Of a stretch of 64,000 nt of DNA, positions 1-8,678 are shown in pieces; the first letter of the stretch is position 1; every line of letters starts with the position of its first letter. The notes under the pieces were generated by a model that did no database searches, was not told the origin of the DNA, and worked only from the letters and a program-made list of their open reading frames with translations. Both the position numbers and the translations under genes were made by a program. The stretch lies in the NCBI GenBank assembly GCA_017963805.1, contig JAGCTE010000071.1:1-64000 (forward strand), written 5' to 3'. This DNA comes from a bacterium. GTDB lineage: Bacteria > Auribacterota > UBA3054.

Positions 1-579
<579 letters not shown>

Positions 580-606
580 GCGAATCTAAATAGAACCTCC
601 AAAAAG

Positions 607-639
607 GGGCGGGAGGCTTTGGCCGCCCGCCCTTTTTTT
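607..639 (+). terminator. Intrinsic terminator/attenuator between gap and pgk
   Basis: GGGCGGG (607-613) pairs perfectly with CCCGCCC (626-632), followed by seven T. It ends the gap transcript or sets partial read-through into pgk, whose start is only 25 nt further on. Confidence 0.85.
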
Positions 640-663
640 CATAAAACTCAAAAGGAATTTTTT

Positions 664-1956
664 ATGAACAAGAAAACTTTAAGAGACGTTGAATTGAAAG
701 GCAAAAGAGTCGTCATGCGCGTGGACTTCAACGTGCCTATGGCCAAGGACGGCTCCGGCAAAATAACGGACGACACCCGCATCGTGGCCGCTCTCCCCAG
801 CATCAAGTACGTCCTGGAACAAGGCGGATCACTTGTCCTCATGAGCCACTTGGGTCGGCCCAAAGGCAAAGGCTTTGAACCGGAATTCACCTTGAAGCCG
901 GTCGCCGAAGCCTTGAGCGCCAAGCTGGGCCTCGAAGTGAAATTCGTTCCGGACTGCATGGCGGCCGACGACGTCGTCAAAGCCCTCAAGCCCGGCGAAG
1001 TAGCTCTGCTTGAAAACACCCGCTTCTACAAAGCCGAAGACGGCAAAGTCAAAAAGGACGACGAGAAGAAGGGCATTCATCTGACTGAGGAAGAATACCA
1101 GCAGAAGAAAGCCGAACTGAAGACCAAGCGTCAGGAAATGGCCAAGAAGCTTGCCTCTTACGGAGACCTCTACTGCAACGACGCCTTCGGCACGGCTCAC
1201 AGAGCCCATGCCAGCACGGCCGTCATCGCCGACTATCTCAAGCCCGCCGTTTCCGGCTTCCTGCTTGAGAAAGAGATCCAGTTCCTCGGCGACGCGGTCG
1301 AGAATCCCGTGCGTCCCTTCGTCGCCATTTTGGGCGGCGCCAAGGTCAGCGACAAGCTGGCCGTGGTCAAGGCGCTCTTAGCCAAGGTCGACACTCTCAT
1401 CATCGGCGGCGGCATGGCCTACACCTTCAAGAAGGCCCAGGGCATAAAGATCGGCAACTCCCTCTGCGAGGACGACCAGGTCGCTTACTGCAAGGACATG
1501 CTGGATGAAGCCGCCAAAAAAGGCGTCAAGATCCTTCTGCCCGTCGACAACGTCATCGCCGACAAATTCCCCGAAACGAAGGACGCAACTGACATTCAGA
1601 TGAAAGAATGCGAAGGCGACATCCCCGACGGCTGGATGGGCCTCGACATCGGCCCCAAGAGCGTCGCTCTCTTCAGCGAGGCTCTCAAGGACGCCAAGAC
1701 CGTGGTCTGGAACGGACCTATGGGCTGCTTTGAGTTCGCGCCCCTCTCCAAGGGCACCTACGGCGTCTGCGACGCGGTCGCCAAAGTCAAAGCCAACGGC
1801 GGCGTTTCCATAATCGGCGGCGGCGACAGTGTCAGCGCCGTCAAGAAGAGCGGCAAAGCCGCCGAGATGAGCCACGTCTCCACGGGCGGCGGCGCCTCCC
1901 TTGAATTCCTGGAAGGCAAAGTCCTCCCCGGCGTGGCCTGCCTCGACGAAAAGTAA
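664..1956 (+). CDS. pgk: Phosphoglycerate kinase
   Basis: Transfers the acyl phosphate of 1,3-bisphosphoglycerate to ADP in glycolysis. The start is ATG at 664 ([16 protein letters not shown]), preceded by an AAAAGGAA ribosome site; an in-frame upstream start at 619 lies in the terminator stem and is rejected. Landmarks: [37 protein letters not shown] and the C-terminal GGGDS and [13 protein letters not shown]. The protein has 430 residues, longer than the usual 390-400, because a charged Lys/Glu-rich insert of about 30-35 residues sits at about 125-159 between [11 protein letters not shown] and the conserved AKKLASYGD. thiD begins 3 nt after the stop, so the two are probably co-translated. 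Confidence 0.97.
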   Translation: MNKKTLRDVELKGKRVVMRVDFNVPMAKDGSGKITDDTRIVAALPSIKYVLEQGGSLVLMSHLGRPKGKGFEPEFTLKPVAEALSAKLGLEVKFVPDCMAADDVVKALKPGEVALLENTRFYKAEDGKVKKDDEKKGIHLTEEEYQQKKAELKTKRQEMAKKLASYGDLYCNDAFGTAHRAHASTAVIADYLKPAVSGFLLEKEIQFLGDAVENPVRPFVAILGGAKVSDKLAVVKALLAKVDTLIIGGGMAYTFKKAQGIKIGNSLCEDDQVAYCKDMLDEAAKKGVKILLPVDNVIADKFPETKDATDIQMKECEGDIPDGWMGLDIGPKSVALFSEALKDAKTVVWNGPMGCFEFAPLSKGTYGVCDAVAKVKANGGVSIIGGGDSVSAVKKSGKAAEMSHVSTGGGASLEFLEGKVLPGVACLDEK

Positions 1957-1959
1957 AAA

Positions 1960-2769
1960 GTGCGGCCCAGAGCTCTTACGATAGCGGGTTCCGATTCCGG
2001 CGGAGGCGCTGGGATCCAAGCCGACCTCAAGACCTTCACGGCCCTCAAGGTCTTCGGTATGACGGCCGTCACAGCGGTCACCGTGCAGAATACCCTGGGC
2101 GTGCAAGGCTACCAGTTGATCGAACCGGAGACCGTCTCCGCGCAGATCGAGGCTGTCTTGGATGACATCGGGACCGACGCCGTAAAGAGCGGCATGTTGG
2201 GAACCGCGGATATAATCGCGGCGGTGGCGCATTCCCTGCGTCACCGCCGCCTTACTTATGTACTCGACCCCGTGATGATCGCCAAGGGCGGAGCGAAACT
2301 CCTAGCCCCCGACGCGATCCAAAATCTCAAGGATCTTCTCATCCCGCTCGCTACCATAGTCACTCCCAATATTCCGGAAGCGGAAGAAATAAGCGGTATA
2401 AAGATCGACTCCGAAGAAGCGAGAATTTTAGCCGCCCAGAAGATCCTTTCTCTAGGCCCCAAGGCCGTCATTATAAAAGGCGGCCACGGCAAATCTGAGC
2501 AGGGAAGTCACGCCTTCGACGATCTCGTTCTCATCAACGAATCCGACTCGGTAAAACAATATTATCTTCCGACTGAGCGCATCAAAACGCGCTGCGACCA
2601 CGGCACCGGCTGCACCTTCTCGGCAGCCCTGACGGCTTTTCTCGCTAAAGGCGAAGATATCTATTCCGCCGCTAAAAACGCCAAAGCTTTCCTTACCAAC
2701 GCGCTGAGATCAGCCGTACCCAACGGAAGCGGCCACTGCTCGGTCGATCATACTTTCGCTTTAAAGTGA
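1960..2769 (+). CDS. thiD: Hydroxymethylpyrimidine/phosphomethylpyrimidine kinase
   Basis: Phosphorylates HMP and then HMP-P for the pyrimidine branch of thiamine synthesis. It opens with [20 protein letters not shown], the ribokinase-fold substrate site of ThiD; GGHG and the C-terminal [19 protein letters not shown] contain the catalytic Asp/anion-hole segment. Its 269 residues are normal for the family. The start is a GTG, 3 nt after the pgk stop; no ATG is available and the ribosome site is weak, so expression probably depends on coupling to pgk. No TPP riboswitch is visible, and no other thi gene lies nearby. Confidence 0.94.
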   Translation: MRPRALTIAGSDSGGGAGIQADLKTFTALKVFGMTAVTAVTVQNTLGVQGYQLIEPETVSAQIEAVLDDIGTDAVKSGMLGTADIIAAVAHSLRHRRLTYVLDPVMIAKGGAKLLAPDAIQNLKDLLIPLATIVTPNIPEAEEISGIKIDSEEARILAAQKILSLGPKAVIIKGGHGKSEQGSHAFDDLVLINESDSVKQYYLPTERIKTRCDHGTGCTFSAALTAFLAKGEDIYSAAKNAKAFLTNALRSAVPNGSGHCSVDHTFALK

Positions 2770-2789
2770 TTTTTGTTTTTCCGGAATAT

Positions 2790-2829
2790 TAAAAAGCTCT
2801 TCCCAAATTTAAAGGAAAGAGCTTTTTTA
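2790..2829 (+). terminator. Intrinsic terminator after thiD
   Basis: AAAAAGCTCTT...AAGAGCTTTTTT stem (one small bulge) with a T tail. It closes the pgk-thiD unit before the AT-rich toxin-antitoxin island. Confidence 0.8.
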
Positions 2830-2883
2830 TTACACAAGCCATCACGATCAATAGAATTTTCAAAAAAGCTTTTATTTTTTTGC

Positions 2884-2973
2884 AGCATGTGTTAACATGC
2901 TCAAAAATAGTATTCAACAAAGAAGTTTGCAAACAGAATATCAAAAGCATGTATGGCATAATTATGATATAAT
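2884..2973 (+). promoter_or_regulatory. Toxin-antitoxin promoter and putative autoregulatory operator
   Basis: A perfect inverted repeat AGCATGT-GTTA-ACATGCT occupies 2884-2901, and the same AGCATGT half-site recurs at 2946-2952. A consensus TATAAT lies at 2968-2973, 16 nt before the AGGAGG ribosome site. Phd-type antitoxins typically repress their own promoter through such palindromes; assigning this one as the operator is inference from position. Confidence 0.55.
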
Positions 2974-3004
2974 AGTGCTACAACTAAATAGGAGGTTATA
3001 TCAT

Positions 3005-3268
3005 ATGCCAACGATCATCCCAATCAGAGACCTTAGAAAAACCAGTGAAATATCTGAAATGGCTCACAACAAGAAAGAACCTATTTTCGTAACCAAAAAC
3101 GGATACAGCGATCTTGTGATCATGAGCGCGGAGCTCTATGACCGTCTCATAAGGAACAGCAGGATAGACCAGGCGATTTTTGAAGCGGAAAAAGAAATCG
3201 AGAAGGGCGGGAAGACAATGGACTTGAAGAAAGCCAAGAAAGAACTAGACAAGAAATATTATGGATAA
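3005..3268 (+). CDS. Phd/YefM-type antitoxin
   Basis: 87-residue cytoplasmic antitoxin that should bind and neutralise the downstream toxin and repress the pair. The N-terminal MPTIIPIRDLRKTSEISE and the KKEPIFVTKNGYSDLVIMS segment are the Phd/YefM DNA-binding fold; the C-terminal part from about residue 55 is Lys/Glu-rich and probably the toxin-binding tail. The start is ATG at 3005, 9 nt after an AGGAGG site; an in-frame ATG at 2897 lies inside the palindrome and upstream of the promoter, so it is rejected. The coding sequence is visibly more AT-rich than its neighbours, suggesting horizontal acquisition. It overlaps the toxin gene by 8 nt. Confidence 0.9.
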   Translation: MPTIIPIRDLRKTSEISEMAHNKKEPIFVTKNGYSDLVIMSAELYDRLIRNSRIDQAIFEAEKEIEKGGKTMDLKKAKKELDKKYYG

Positions 3269-3563
3269 ATATCATGTCAGACTGTATCCAAGAGCGTTCC
3301 GCGACATTGAGAATATTTATAGATACATCATGTCGGAAAAACTATCTCCCGAAAATGCTAAAAAGCAAACTGATCGGATAATAGCGGCCATAGAATCGCT
3401 CGAAATATTTCCTGAATCACATCAAGAAAGATTGGAAGGACGATTCATTGGAAAAGGATACAGACAACTGCTGATAGACAATTATCTTGCCATATACAAA
3501 ATCGATGACAAGAATAAGATCGTTTATATAATTACCGTCCAATATCAAGGACAGAATAGTTAA
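3261..3563 (+). CDS. RelE/ParE-family toxin
   Basis: 100-residue toxin. YHVRLYPRAFRDIENIYRYI is the N-terminal strand-helix pattern of the RelE/ParE superfamily, and GKGYRQLLIDNYLAIYKIDD with IVYIITVQYQ forms the typical C-terminal beta sheet. Whether it is an mRNA interferase (RelE-like) or a gyrase poison (ParE-like) cannot be decided from sequence alone. Its ATG lies inside the last codons of the antitoxin (8-nt overlap), the usual antitoxin-first arrangement. It is AT-rich like its partner and is closed by a shared terminator. Confidence 0.88.
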   Translation: MDKYHVRLYPRAFRDIENIYRYIMSEKLSPENAKKQTDRIIAAIESLEIFPESHQERLEGRFIGKGYRQLLIDNYLAIYKIDDKNKIVYIITVQYQGQNS

Positions 3564-3597
3564 AAAAAGAAGGCAGCGTTTCGCCGCCTTCTTTTTT
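3562..3597. terminator. Bidirectional terminator between the toxin and iorB
   Basis: AAAAAAGAAGGC...GCCTTCTTTTTT hairpin with A and T runs on both sides, so it can serve both convergent transcripts. It overlaps the last bases of iorB. Confidence 0.85.
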
Positions 3598-4075
3598 AGT
3601 TGTTGTTTGCTTCACGGCCGACCTTGAAGGCGATCGTGTTCGATTCCCGGAGTTTTTCGGGGAAGTTGTTTTCTAAAGCTTTCTGCCAGTTCTCTTCCGG
3701 GATCTCCGGAAGCATTTTGGAAAGATAGCCCAGCAGCGCTACGTTCAGTCCTTTCGGATTCGGAAGCGATTCTATTTTTATTACCTCCGGCTCGATGACA
3801 ACGGTCTTTTCGCTGCGGCATAGCGCGTTCGGATCTTTTTGCGAAGCGTCCAGAAGGACTAAAAAATCAGCTGTGCCGGCGGGGATCATCGGGCTCTTGA
3901 TGCCGGAGCCGAATCTCACGTCGCTGCTGACGGAACCGCCGCGCTGGCTCATGCCGTGCACTTCCGCTTTCTTAACGTCGAAGCCTGTAAGGAAGGCGGC
4001 TTCCGCGGTGATGTCAGATGCTCTCAAAACGCCCTGTCCGCCGAGGCCCGCGAAAACTATATTGATGTTCTTCAT
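3596..4075 (-). CDS. iorB: Indolepyruvate ferredoxin oxidoreductase, beta subunit
   Basis: Gamma-type domain subunit of an anaerobic, ferredoxin-linked 2-oxoacid oxidoreductase that decarboxylates aryl pyruvates from aromatic amino acids to aryl-acetyl-CoA. Visible signatures: NIVFAGLGGQGVL at the start, then KKAEVHGMSQRGGSVSSDVR, both diagnostic of IorB/POR-gamma proteins. At 159 residues it is slightly short for the family (about 190). The start overlaps the iorA stop by 4 nt (ATGA), so the subunits are translationally coupled. Confidence 0.92.
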   Translation of the reverse strand: MKNINIVFAGLGGQGVLRASDITAEAAFLTGFDVKKAEVHGMSQRGGSVSSDVRFGSGIKSPMIPAGTADFLVLLDASQKDPNALCRSEKTVVIEPEVIKIESLPNPKGLNVALLGYLSKMLPEIPEENWQKALENNFPEKLRESNTIAFKVGREANNN

Positions 4076-5667
4076 GCTTTTTTCTCCGCTTCTGCTTTTT
4101 CCCTGTCTTTAAGATGCTTCAGAGCCAAAAGGCAGGATCGCTTCATGATTATCATGCAAACGTCTTCACGGTCGAGCTGTTCCTGGATGAAGTCCTTCAA
4201 AGTATCCTTCATGGCCAGGGGATCGACTTCCTCCACTCTCACGCCTATCGCTCTGGCGACGGCGGCGGGATCGACTCTAACGGTCTCCGTGTGGTCCAGC
4301 CTGCGGCCGGTGCCCGGATGTTCCTGAAGGCCGGTCATGGCGGTGGTGGAGTTGTCGAGCAATATCACGACATGCCCGTGGGGCGGTCTGTTGTAGACCA
4401 TGTCGACGAGGCCGGTAAGCCCGCTGTGCATGAAGGTACTGTCTCCGATGACGGAGACAATCTTTTTCGCCTGCTCGGCCGGCAGAACTTCCCTCATGCC
4501 GAGAGCCGCGCCTATTGAAGCGCCCATGCAGACGCAGGTGTCCATGGCTTCATAAGGAGGCAGCACGCCCAGGGTGTAGCAGCCGATGTCGCCGCAGACC
4601 GTGCAGCCCAAGTCGTGCAGCGCTTGGAAGGTAAGGCGGTGAGGGCAGCCCGGGCAGAGCTGAGGCGGTTTGCCGGGTGCGGGCGCGGGATCGGGAGTGA
4701 CGTCGTCCGCGGCCAGTTTCTTAACTCTGGCCACGGAGAGTTCCCCAAAGCGGAAGGCTTCCTTTTTACCGCGCACTTTAAGCCCGCTTGCCAATAATGT
4801 CTCCACCACGATGGGATCGCCTTCTTCCACGACAAGGTTGTCATTGTGAGCGTTCACGAATTCCCTGATTTTCGCCATGGGCAGGGGGTATGTCATGCTG
4901 GGCTGCATGACGCGCGCTTCGGGCAAAGCTTCCGCGGCGTGCATGGCGGAGATCCCGGTGGCGATGACGCCCGACGCGGCGTTCTCGGGACCAAAGAAGG
5001 AGCAGGGACCTTCCTTGCAGTTCCACTCTTCCAAGTCATGCAGCCTTTTTCTCAAACGAACGTGCGCCAGCCTCGCAAAGGCCGGCACCATCACGTGGCT
5101 CTTGGCGTCCTTCGTGTAGGAAGGAGTCTCGGGCTTTTTGAATTCTCCTATGGAGACGATAGTCTTGCTGTGACAGACTCTGGTGGTCAGGCGCAGAATG
5201 ACCGGCGTTCCGAAACGCTTGGACAGTTCCGTCGCCAAAATAAAATAATCGTAGCACTGCTGGGAGTCGGCGGGCTCGAGCATCGGCAGTCCGGCGGCCA
5301 CGGCGTAGCGGCGGCTGTCCTGCTCGTTCTGGCTGGAGGCCATGCCTGGGTCGTCCGCGGCGCAGATGACAAGCGAGCCTTTCACTCCAGTGTAGGCGGC
5401 GGTGAAGAAGGGGTCCGCGGCCACGTTCATACCCACGTGCTTCATGGTGACCACGGCCTTGCCGCCCGCCAGCGCTGCGCCGATGGCGACTTCCGCCGCC
5501 ACTTTCTCGTTGGGAGCCCACTGGGCGTAGCCGCCCAGGGCGGAGAAAGTCTCCAAAATTTCCGTGGAGGGAGTTCCCGGATAACCTATCCCGAGGTTCA
5601 CTCCGGCCACCCTTGCGGCGTGGGCGATAGCCTCGTCGCCGTTCAAAAGTTTCTTCATTGGATCCAT
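4072..5667 (-). CDS. iorA: Indolepyruvate ferredoxin oxidoreductase, alpha subunit, without C-terminal ferredoxin domain
   Basis: Thiamine-diphosphate-binding catalytic subunit. The N-terminal pyrimidine-binding domain has GYPGTPSTEILE and NEKVAAEVAIGAA; CPGCPHR at about residue 337 and GDSTFMHSG...DNSTTAMTG at about 405-440 are the IorA metal/ThDP site. The start is ATG at 5667 with AAAAGGAA upstream; a second Met three codons later is possible. Usual IorA proteins run to about 600 residues and end in an 8-Cys 2[4Fe-4S] ferredoxin domain. This one stops at 531 in a Lys/Glu-rich tail (REKAEAEKKA) with no Cys cluster, so electrons must leave by another carrier. Confidence 0.93.
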   Translation of the reverse strand: MDPMKKLLNGDEAIAHAARVAGVNLGIGYPGTPSTEILETFSALGGYAQWAPNEKVAAEVAIGAALAGGKAVVTMKHVGMNVAADPFFTAAYTGVKGSLVICAADDPGMASSQNEQDSRRYAVAAGLPMLEPADSQQCYDYFILATELSKRFGTPVILRLTTRVCHSKTIVSIGEFKKPETPSYTKDAKSHVMVPAFARLAHVRLRKRLHDLEEWNCKEGPCSFFGPENAASGVIATGISAMHAAEALPEARVMQPSMTYPLPMAKIREFVNAHNDNLVVEEGDPIVVETLLASGLKVRGKKEAFRFGELSVARVKKLAADDVTPDPAPAPGKPPQLCPGCPHRLTFQALHDLGCTVCGDIGCYTLGVLPPYEAMDTCVCMGASIGAALGMREVLPAEQAKKIVSVIGDSTFMHSGLTGLVDMVYNRPPHGHVVILLDNSTTAMTGLQEHPGTGRRLDHTETVRVDPAAVARAIGVRVEEVDPLAMKDTLKDFIQEQLDREDVCMIIMKRSCLLALKHLKDREKAEAEKKA

Positions 5668-5705
5668 ATGAATTCCTTTTATTTTTAGACTATTTACAAA
5701 TCTAA

Positions 5706-5734
5706 ACTATACCACAGCGAGGAAGAAAAAGCAA
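5706..5734 (-). promoter_or_regulatory. Promoter of iorAB
   Basis: Read on the minus strand: TTGCTT, 17-nt spacer, TATAGT preceded by TGG (extended -10). It lies 39 nt upstream of the iorA start. Confidence 0.65.
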
Positions 5735-5781
5735 CTTGACATTGACCTTCGGAAGCGTTTGGGAAGGCTCGCAAAACATAC

Positions 5782-5802
5782 TTGCAATTTTTTTGCTAAA
5801 AT
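5782..5802 (+). promoter_or_regulatory. Promoter of the FGE-domain gene
   Basis: T tract followed by TGC-TAAAAT (-10 at 5797-5802), an extended -10 form seen repeatedly in this window. No good -35 is found at 17 nt. A GAGAGG ribosome site follows at 5821. Confidence 0.55.
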
Positions 5803-5831
5803 ATATTTATAACTTAAACAGAGAGGTTATT

Positions 5832-6140
5832 TTGAAACGCGTTTTAACTTTCGCCGCCGTTCTTTTAACGGCCGGTTCGCTCTTCGCCGGATCGATCGTC
5901 ACGCAGCGCGTGGTTAACGTCCAGGGCTTTGTGAAAGGCTCGACCACGGTTAGTTTGAGCGGACAGCTTGACCAAGCCTTCTTGGACAGCCTGGCTGCCG
6001 GAAACGGCATGGCGATCTATAATTACCTGGACAGCTATCTGACTTTCCCGATCTTGCTTCCCCAGACCAAGAGCGGCTACGGAACGAAATCCAAAGCTCA
6101 GAGCGTTTCCGTCAGCACGAAAAACGGCAAGTTCTCCTGA
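5832..6140 (+). pseudogene. N-terminal signal-peptide fragment of a secreted FGE-domain protein, ended by an in-frame TGA
   Basis: TTG start at 5832, five nt after GAGAGG, encodes KRVLTFAAVLLTAGSLFAG, a clear Sec signal peptide, then about 80 residues of a Ser/Thr-rich domain. The frame hits TGA at 6138-6140 (codon 103) and continues open in the same frame for another 520+ codons, without any frame change. TGA is an ordinary stop here (thiD uses it). TGG to TGA would restore Trp in KFS-W-TEKD. The simplest reading is a nonsense mutation or sequencing error splitting one gene of about 627 codons. Stop read-through cannot be excluded. Confidence 0.65.
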
Positions 6141-6152
6141 ACTGAAAAAGAC

Positions 6153-7715
6153 GTGACGCCTTACTTTGCTTTTGCCAGCGGCTTGGAGAAGGTAAGCTCC
6201 GCCAAGGCTACCATTAAATCTTCCGGCACTATCCCGACGCAGGAGCTGGCGAAGCTGGATTCCCAGAAATTGGCTCTCTTCGACATCGCTTGCGACATGC
6301 AGGGACTTGGCTTTTTGGCCTCCCTTTCTTTCAGTCCGGGAAAGAAAGGCAGCAACTATAAGTTCAGCTTAAAAGACCCGTACATGCAGGTCAAGGTCTC
6401 CATCAATTCGAAAGGCAAGGCCACGGCCTCTTACAAACTGTCTCCGCAGGTCGTTTCCCCGGCAATCATCGAGAGCGAATACATCTTCACCAACAAGTAC
6501 GACTATTCCTTTGACCAGACTGGAGAAGGAAGCGTTGAGCACGGCTTCATCGGCCCTGATAAGGTCGAACTGAAAGTGAAGGAAAACAACGACAAATTCC
6601 GTTATTTCCTTTTCAACGGGGAAAAGATCACCAACGACTATCTCCTGACCGATCTGGAAGAAGACTCCGAGTTCGCAGCCGTCTTCGGCACCTACGACCT
6701 CACAGTTAACATTGTTGGCAGCGGATCTGTGGGCGTGGAATATGTCGGTCCGGACGACGTGGTTGTCACCGCGATCGATGGCAAAGATATTTTTTCCAAT
6801 TTTACATGGGGTGACAACGTAAGCGAAGAGAATCCCGTTTACATCGTCATGACTTCCGACACTACGGTCACGGCGAAATTTATTGAGGCGTATCTTGTCA
6901 TAGACATCAGCGGCGGATCTTCGGCGGCCAGCTGGCCGTACAGATATTCTTCAGACGCTCCGGAAACGCAAAGCAACGCTTGCAAAACGACGGAATTGTG
7001 GCTGAGATATATTCCCGCGGGAATATTCAGAATGGGGTCCCCGGAAAGCGAGTACGGCCGCGGAAGTAGGGAAGTTGCGCATAAGGTGACTTTTACAAAA
7101 GGCTTCTATATCGGCGTGTTTGAATTGACCGTAAAGCAGTATGAGCTTATAACGGGGGACATGGTATCTGGCGGAGACGCCAGCCCGGTCGTGGACGTGA
7201 CTTTCGACAGCTTGAGAGGAACCGTCAAAGGCGCCGAGTGGCCAGCTTCGGACGAAGTGGACGCGGATTCCTTTATGGGAATAATCAGGGCGAAGACCGG
7301 ACTAAGATTCGATCTGCCTACGGAAGCACAGTGGGAATACGCTTGCCGCGCAACCACAATAACGGCGTTTAACAACGGCAAAAATTTGGATGACGAGGAT
7401 CTCAATTTGGCGGAGATCGCTTTTTATAACGCACCTACCAGCGGCCGGATCAATGTGGGAAGCCGCAAGCCGAATCTTTGGGGTCTCTACGACATGCACG
7501 GAAACGTTTGGGAGTGGTGCCTCGACTGGTACACCGATAATTTGGGAACCGATCCTGTGGTCAACCCTGTCGGAGAGGAATCAGGCGATTACAAGACCCT
7601 TCGCGGCGGCAGTTTCAACGACGGGGCTAGCGCCTGCCGTTCCGCTTACCGCGCCTACACCGAGACGTACCACAACATGGACCGTCTGGGCTTCCGTCCG
7701 GTGATCAATCAGTAA
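6153..7715 (+). CDS. FGE-sulfatase/SUMF1-domain protein, C-terminal part of the interrupted gene
   Basis: The last 240 residues form a formylglycine-generating-enzyme-like (SUMF1) domain: IPAGIFRMGSPESEYG, FYIGVFELTVKQYELITG, FDLPTEAQWEYACRA, GLYDMHGNVWEWCLDWY, LRGGSFNDGASACRSAYR and GFRPV at the end. The preceding part resembles beta-rich surface modules (VNIVGSGSVGVEYVGPDD, VTAKFIEAYLVIDISGG). It is in the same frame as the signal-peptide fragment 5832-6140 and has no signal peptide of its own; the GTG at 6153 has no convincing ribosome site. True FGE enzymes use Cys or Cu residues that cannot be confirmed here, so the domain may be structural, as in many surface proteins. Confidence 0.8.
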   Translation: MTPYFAFASGLEKVSSAKATIKSSGTIPTQELAKLDSQKLALFDIACDMQGLGFLASLSFSPGKKGSNYKFSLKDPYMQVKVSINSKGKATASYKLSPQVVSPAIIESEYIFTNKYDYSFDQTGEGSVEHGFIGPDKVELKVKENNDKFRYFLFNGEKITNDYLLTDLEEDSEFAAVFGTYDLTVNIVGSGSVGVEYVGPDDVVVTAIDGKDIFSNFTWGDNVSEENPVYIVMTSDTTVTAKFIEAYLVIDISGGSSAASWPYRYSSDAPETQSNACKTTELWLRYIPAGIFRMGSPESEYGRGSREVAHKVTFTKGFYIGVFELTVKQYELITGDMVSGGDASPVVDVTFDSLRGTVKGAEWPASDEVDADSFMGIIRAKTGLRFDLPTEAQWEYACRATTITAFNNGKNLDDEDLNLAEIAFYNAPTSGRINVGSRKPNLWGLYDMHGNVWEWCLDWYTDNLGTDPVVNPVGEESGDYKTLRGGSFNDGASACRSAYRAYTETYHNMDRLGFRPVINQ

Positions 7716-7728
7716 AGCGATTTAGTTC

Positions 7729-7763
7729 AAAAAAAGCCCGGAACATTTGTCCCGGGCTTTTTT
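7729..7763. terminator. Bidirectional terminator
   Basis: AAAAAAGCCCGG...CCGGGCTTTTTT with a 9-10 nt loop; serves the FGE gene and the convergent tatC transcript. Confidence 0.88.
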
Positions 7764-7769
7764 GTTTGA

Positions 7770-8459
7770 TCAGCGCGTGAAGAGGAGGCCCAGTTCGAAG
7801 AGGGCGTAAGCAGGGAAGAAGAGAAGCAGCTGGCTGATTACGTCAGGCGGCGTCGCGACAGCCGCCAAAATGAGAAGTATGACAATGACATAGGGGCGGG
7901 CGCGCTTTAGTTTGTCCTTTTCCACGACGCCCAGTCTGTTGAGGACAATGATGACCAGGGGGAGCTGGAAGATCAGTCCCCCGGCTAACATCAATCCTCC
8001 TGCGAGGCCCAAAAAATTGGCGAGCCCAAAGGTGGGCTGAAGGTTCGGGCTGGCGAAGCTGAAGGCGAAGCGCATCAGAATGGGAAGGATGACGTAGAAT
8101 ATGAAAAGCGCTCCGGCGATGAAAAGGAGGGAAGAAAAGACGACGGCCTTGCCCAAGACTTTCTTTTCCTTTCTGTAGAGGGCGGGGGTTATGAAAGTCC
8201 AGAACTGCCAGGCGACGTACGGGAATGATAGGGCGAAGGCAATAATGGCGCCCATTTTCAATTCCGCGATGAAGGCCTCCATCGGCGAGAAATAATGAAG
8301 CGTCGCCTGTCCCGGGGGAAGAAGGAGATTTGTGAAAACAGGGATCAATCTTCCGGACAGGTACCAGCAGACCGGGAAAAGGATCGCGACCGCAATAAAA
8401 GAGCGGAGAATGACTTTTCTCAGGGCTTCCAAATGTCCCAGAAAAGTGTTTTCTTCCAT
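7770..8459 (-). CDS. tatC: Sec-independent translocase TatC
   Basis: Multi-spanning inner-membrane receptor for twin-arginine signal peptides. The N-terminus EENTFLGHLEALRKVILRS contains the HLxELR-like signature, followed by FSPMEAFIAELKMG and FPYVAWQFWTFITPAL, the cytoplasmic/periplasmic loops that contact the RR signal. Six membrane segments are discernible in 229 residues, normal size. It ends the tldD-tldE-tatA-tatC operon; tatA is 6 nt upstream. The two aldo/keto reductases at 20576 and 21802 carry RR signals and are likely clients. Confidence 0.96.
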   Translation of the reverse strand: MEENTFLGHLEALRKVILRSFIAVAILFPVCWYLSGRLIPVFTNLLLPPGQATLHYFSPMEAFIAELKMGAIIAFALSFPYVAWQFWTFITPALYRKEKKVLGKAVVFSSLLFIAGALFIFYVILPILMRFAFSFASPNLQPTFGLANFLGLAGGLMLAGGLIFQLPLVIIVLNRLGVVEKDKLKRARPYVIVILLILAAVATPPDVISQLLLFFPAYALFELGLLFTR

Positions 8460-8465
8460 GGAAAA

Positions 8466-8669
8466 TCAGTTTTCTTTCTTTTCTTCGGTTTCAGGGGACT
8501 TGTCGTCAGAAGCGACTTCTTCCACTTCGGTCTCCACCTCGTCCTTGGCTTTCTGGAATTCCTTTTTGGCTTTGCCCAGGGCCCTTGCCAATTCGGGAAT
8601 GCGCTTGGCGCCGAAAAGGAGGAGCACCACAAGGATGATTAAGATAATTTCTGTATAGCCTATATGCAT
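8466..8669 (-). CDS. tatA: Twin-arginine translocase subunit TatA
   Basis: 67-residue pore-forming Tat component: a single N-terminal membrane helix (TEIILIILVVLLLFG), the conserved FG hinge, then an amphipathic helix AKRIPELARALGKAKKEFQKAK and an acidic tail. Only one TatA/B-type gene accompanies tatC, so this protein may act in a two-component TatAC system. The start ATG has AGGAGA upstream, which overlaps the tldE stop region. Confidence 0.94.
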   Translation of the reverse strand: MHIGYTEIILIILVVLLLFGAKRIPELARALGKAKKEFQKAKDEVETEVEEVASDDKSPETEEKKEN

Positions 8670-8678
8670 GGTCGTCTC

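Noticed and set aside
2897-3004. Longer antitoxin starting at ATG 2897
   Set aside because: That ATG lies inside the inverted repeat and upstream of the -10 box; AGGAGG and ATG at 3005 match the family start.
6138-6200. Selenocysteine at the in-frame TGA
   Set aside because: No stable hairpin of SECIS type is seen just downstream and the residue context (KFS-x-TEKD) is not a redox motif.
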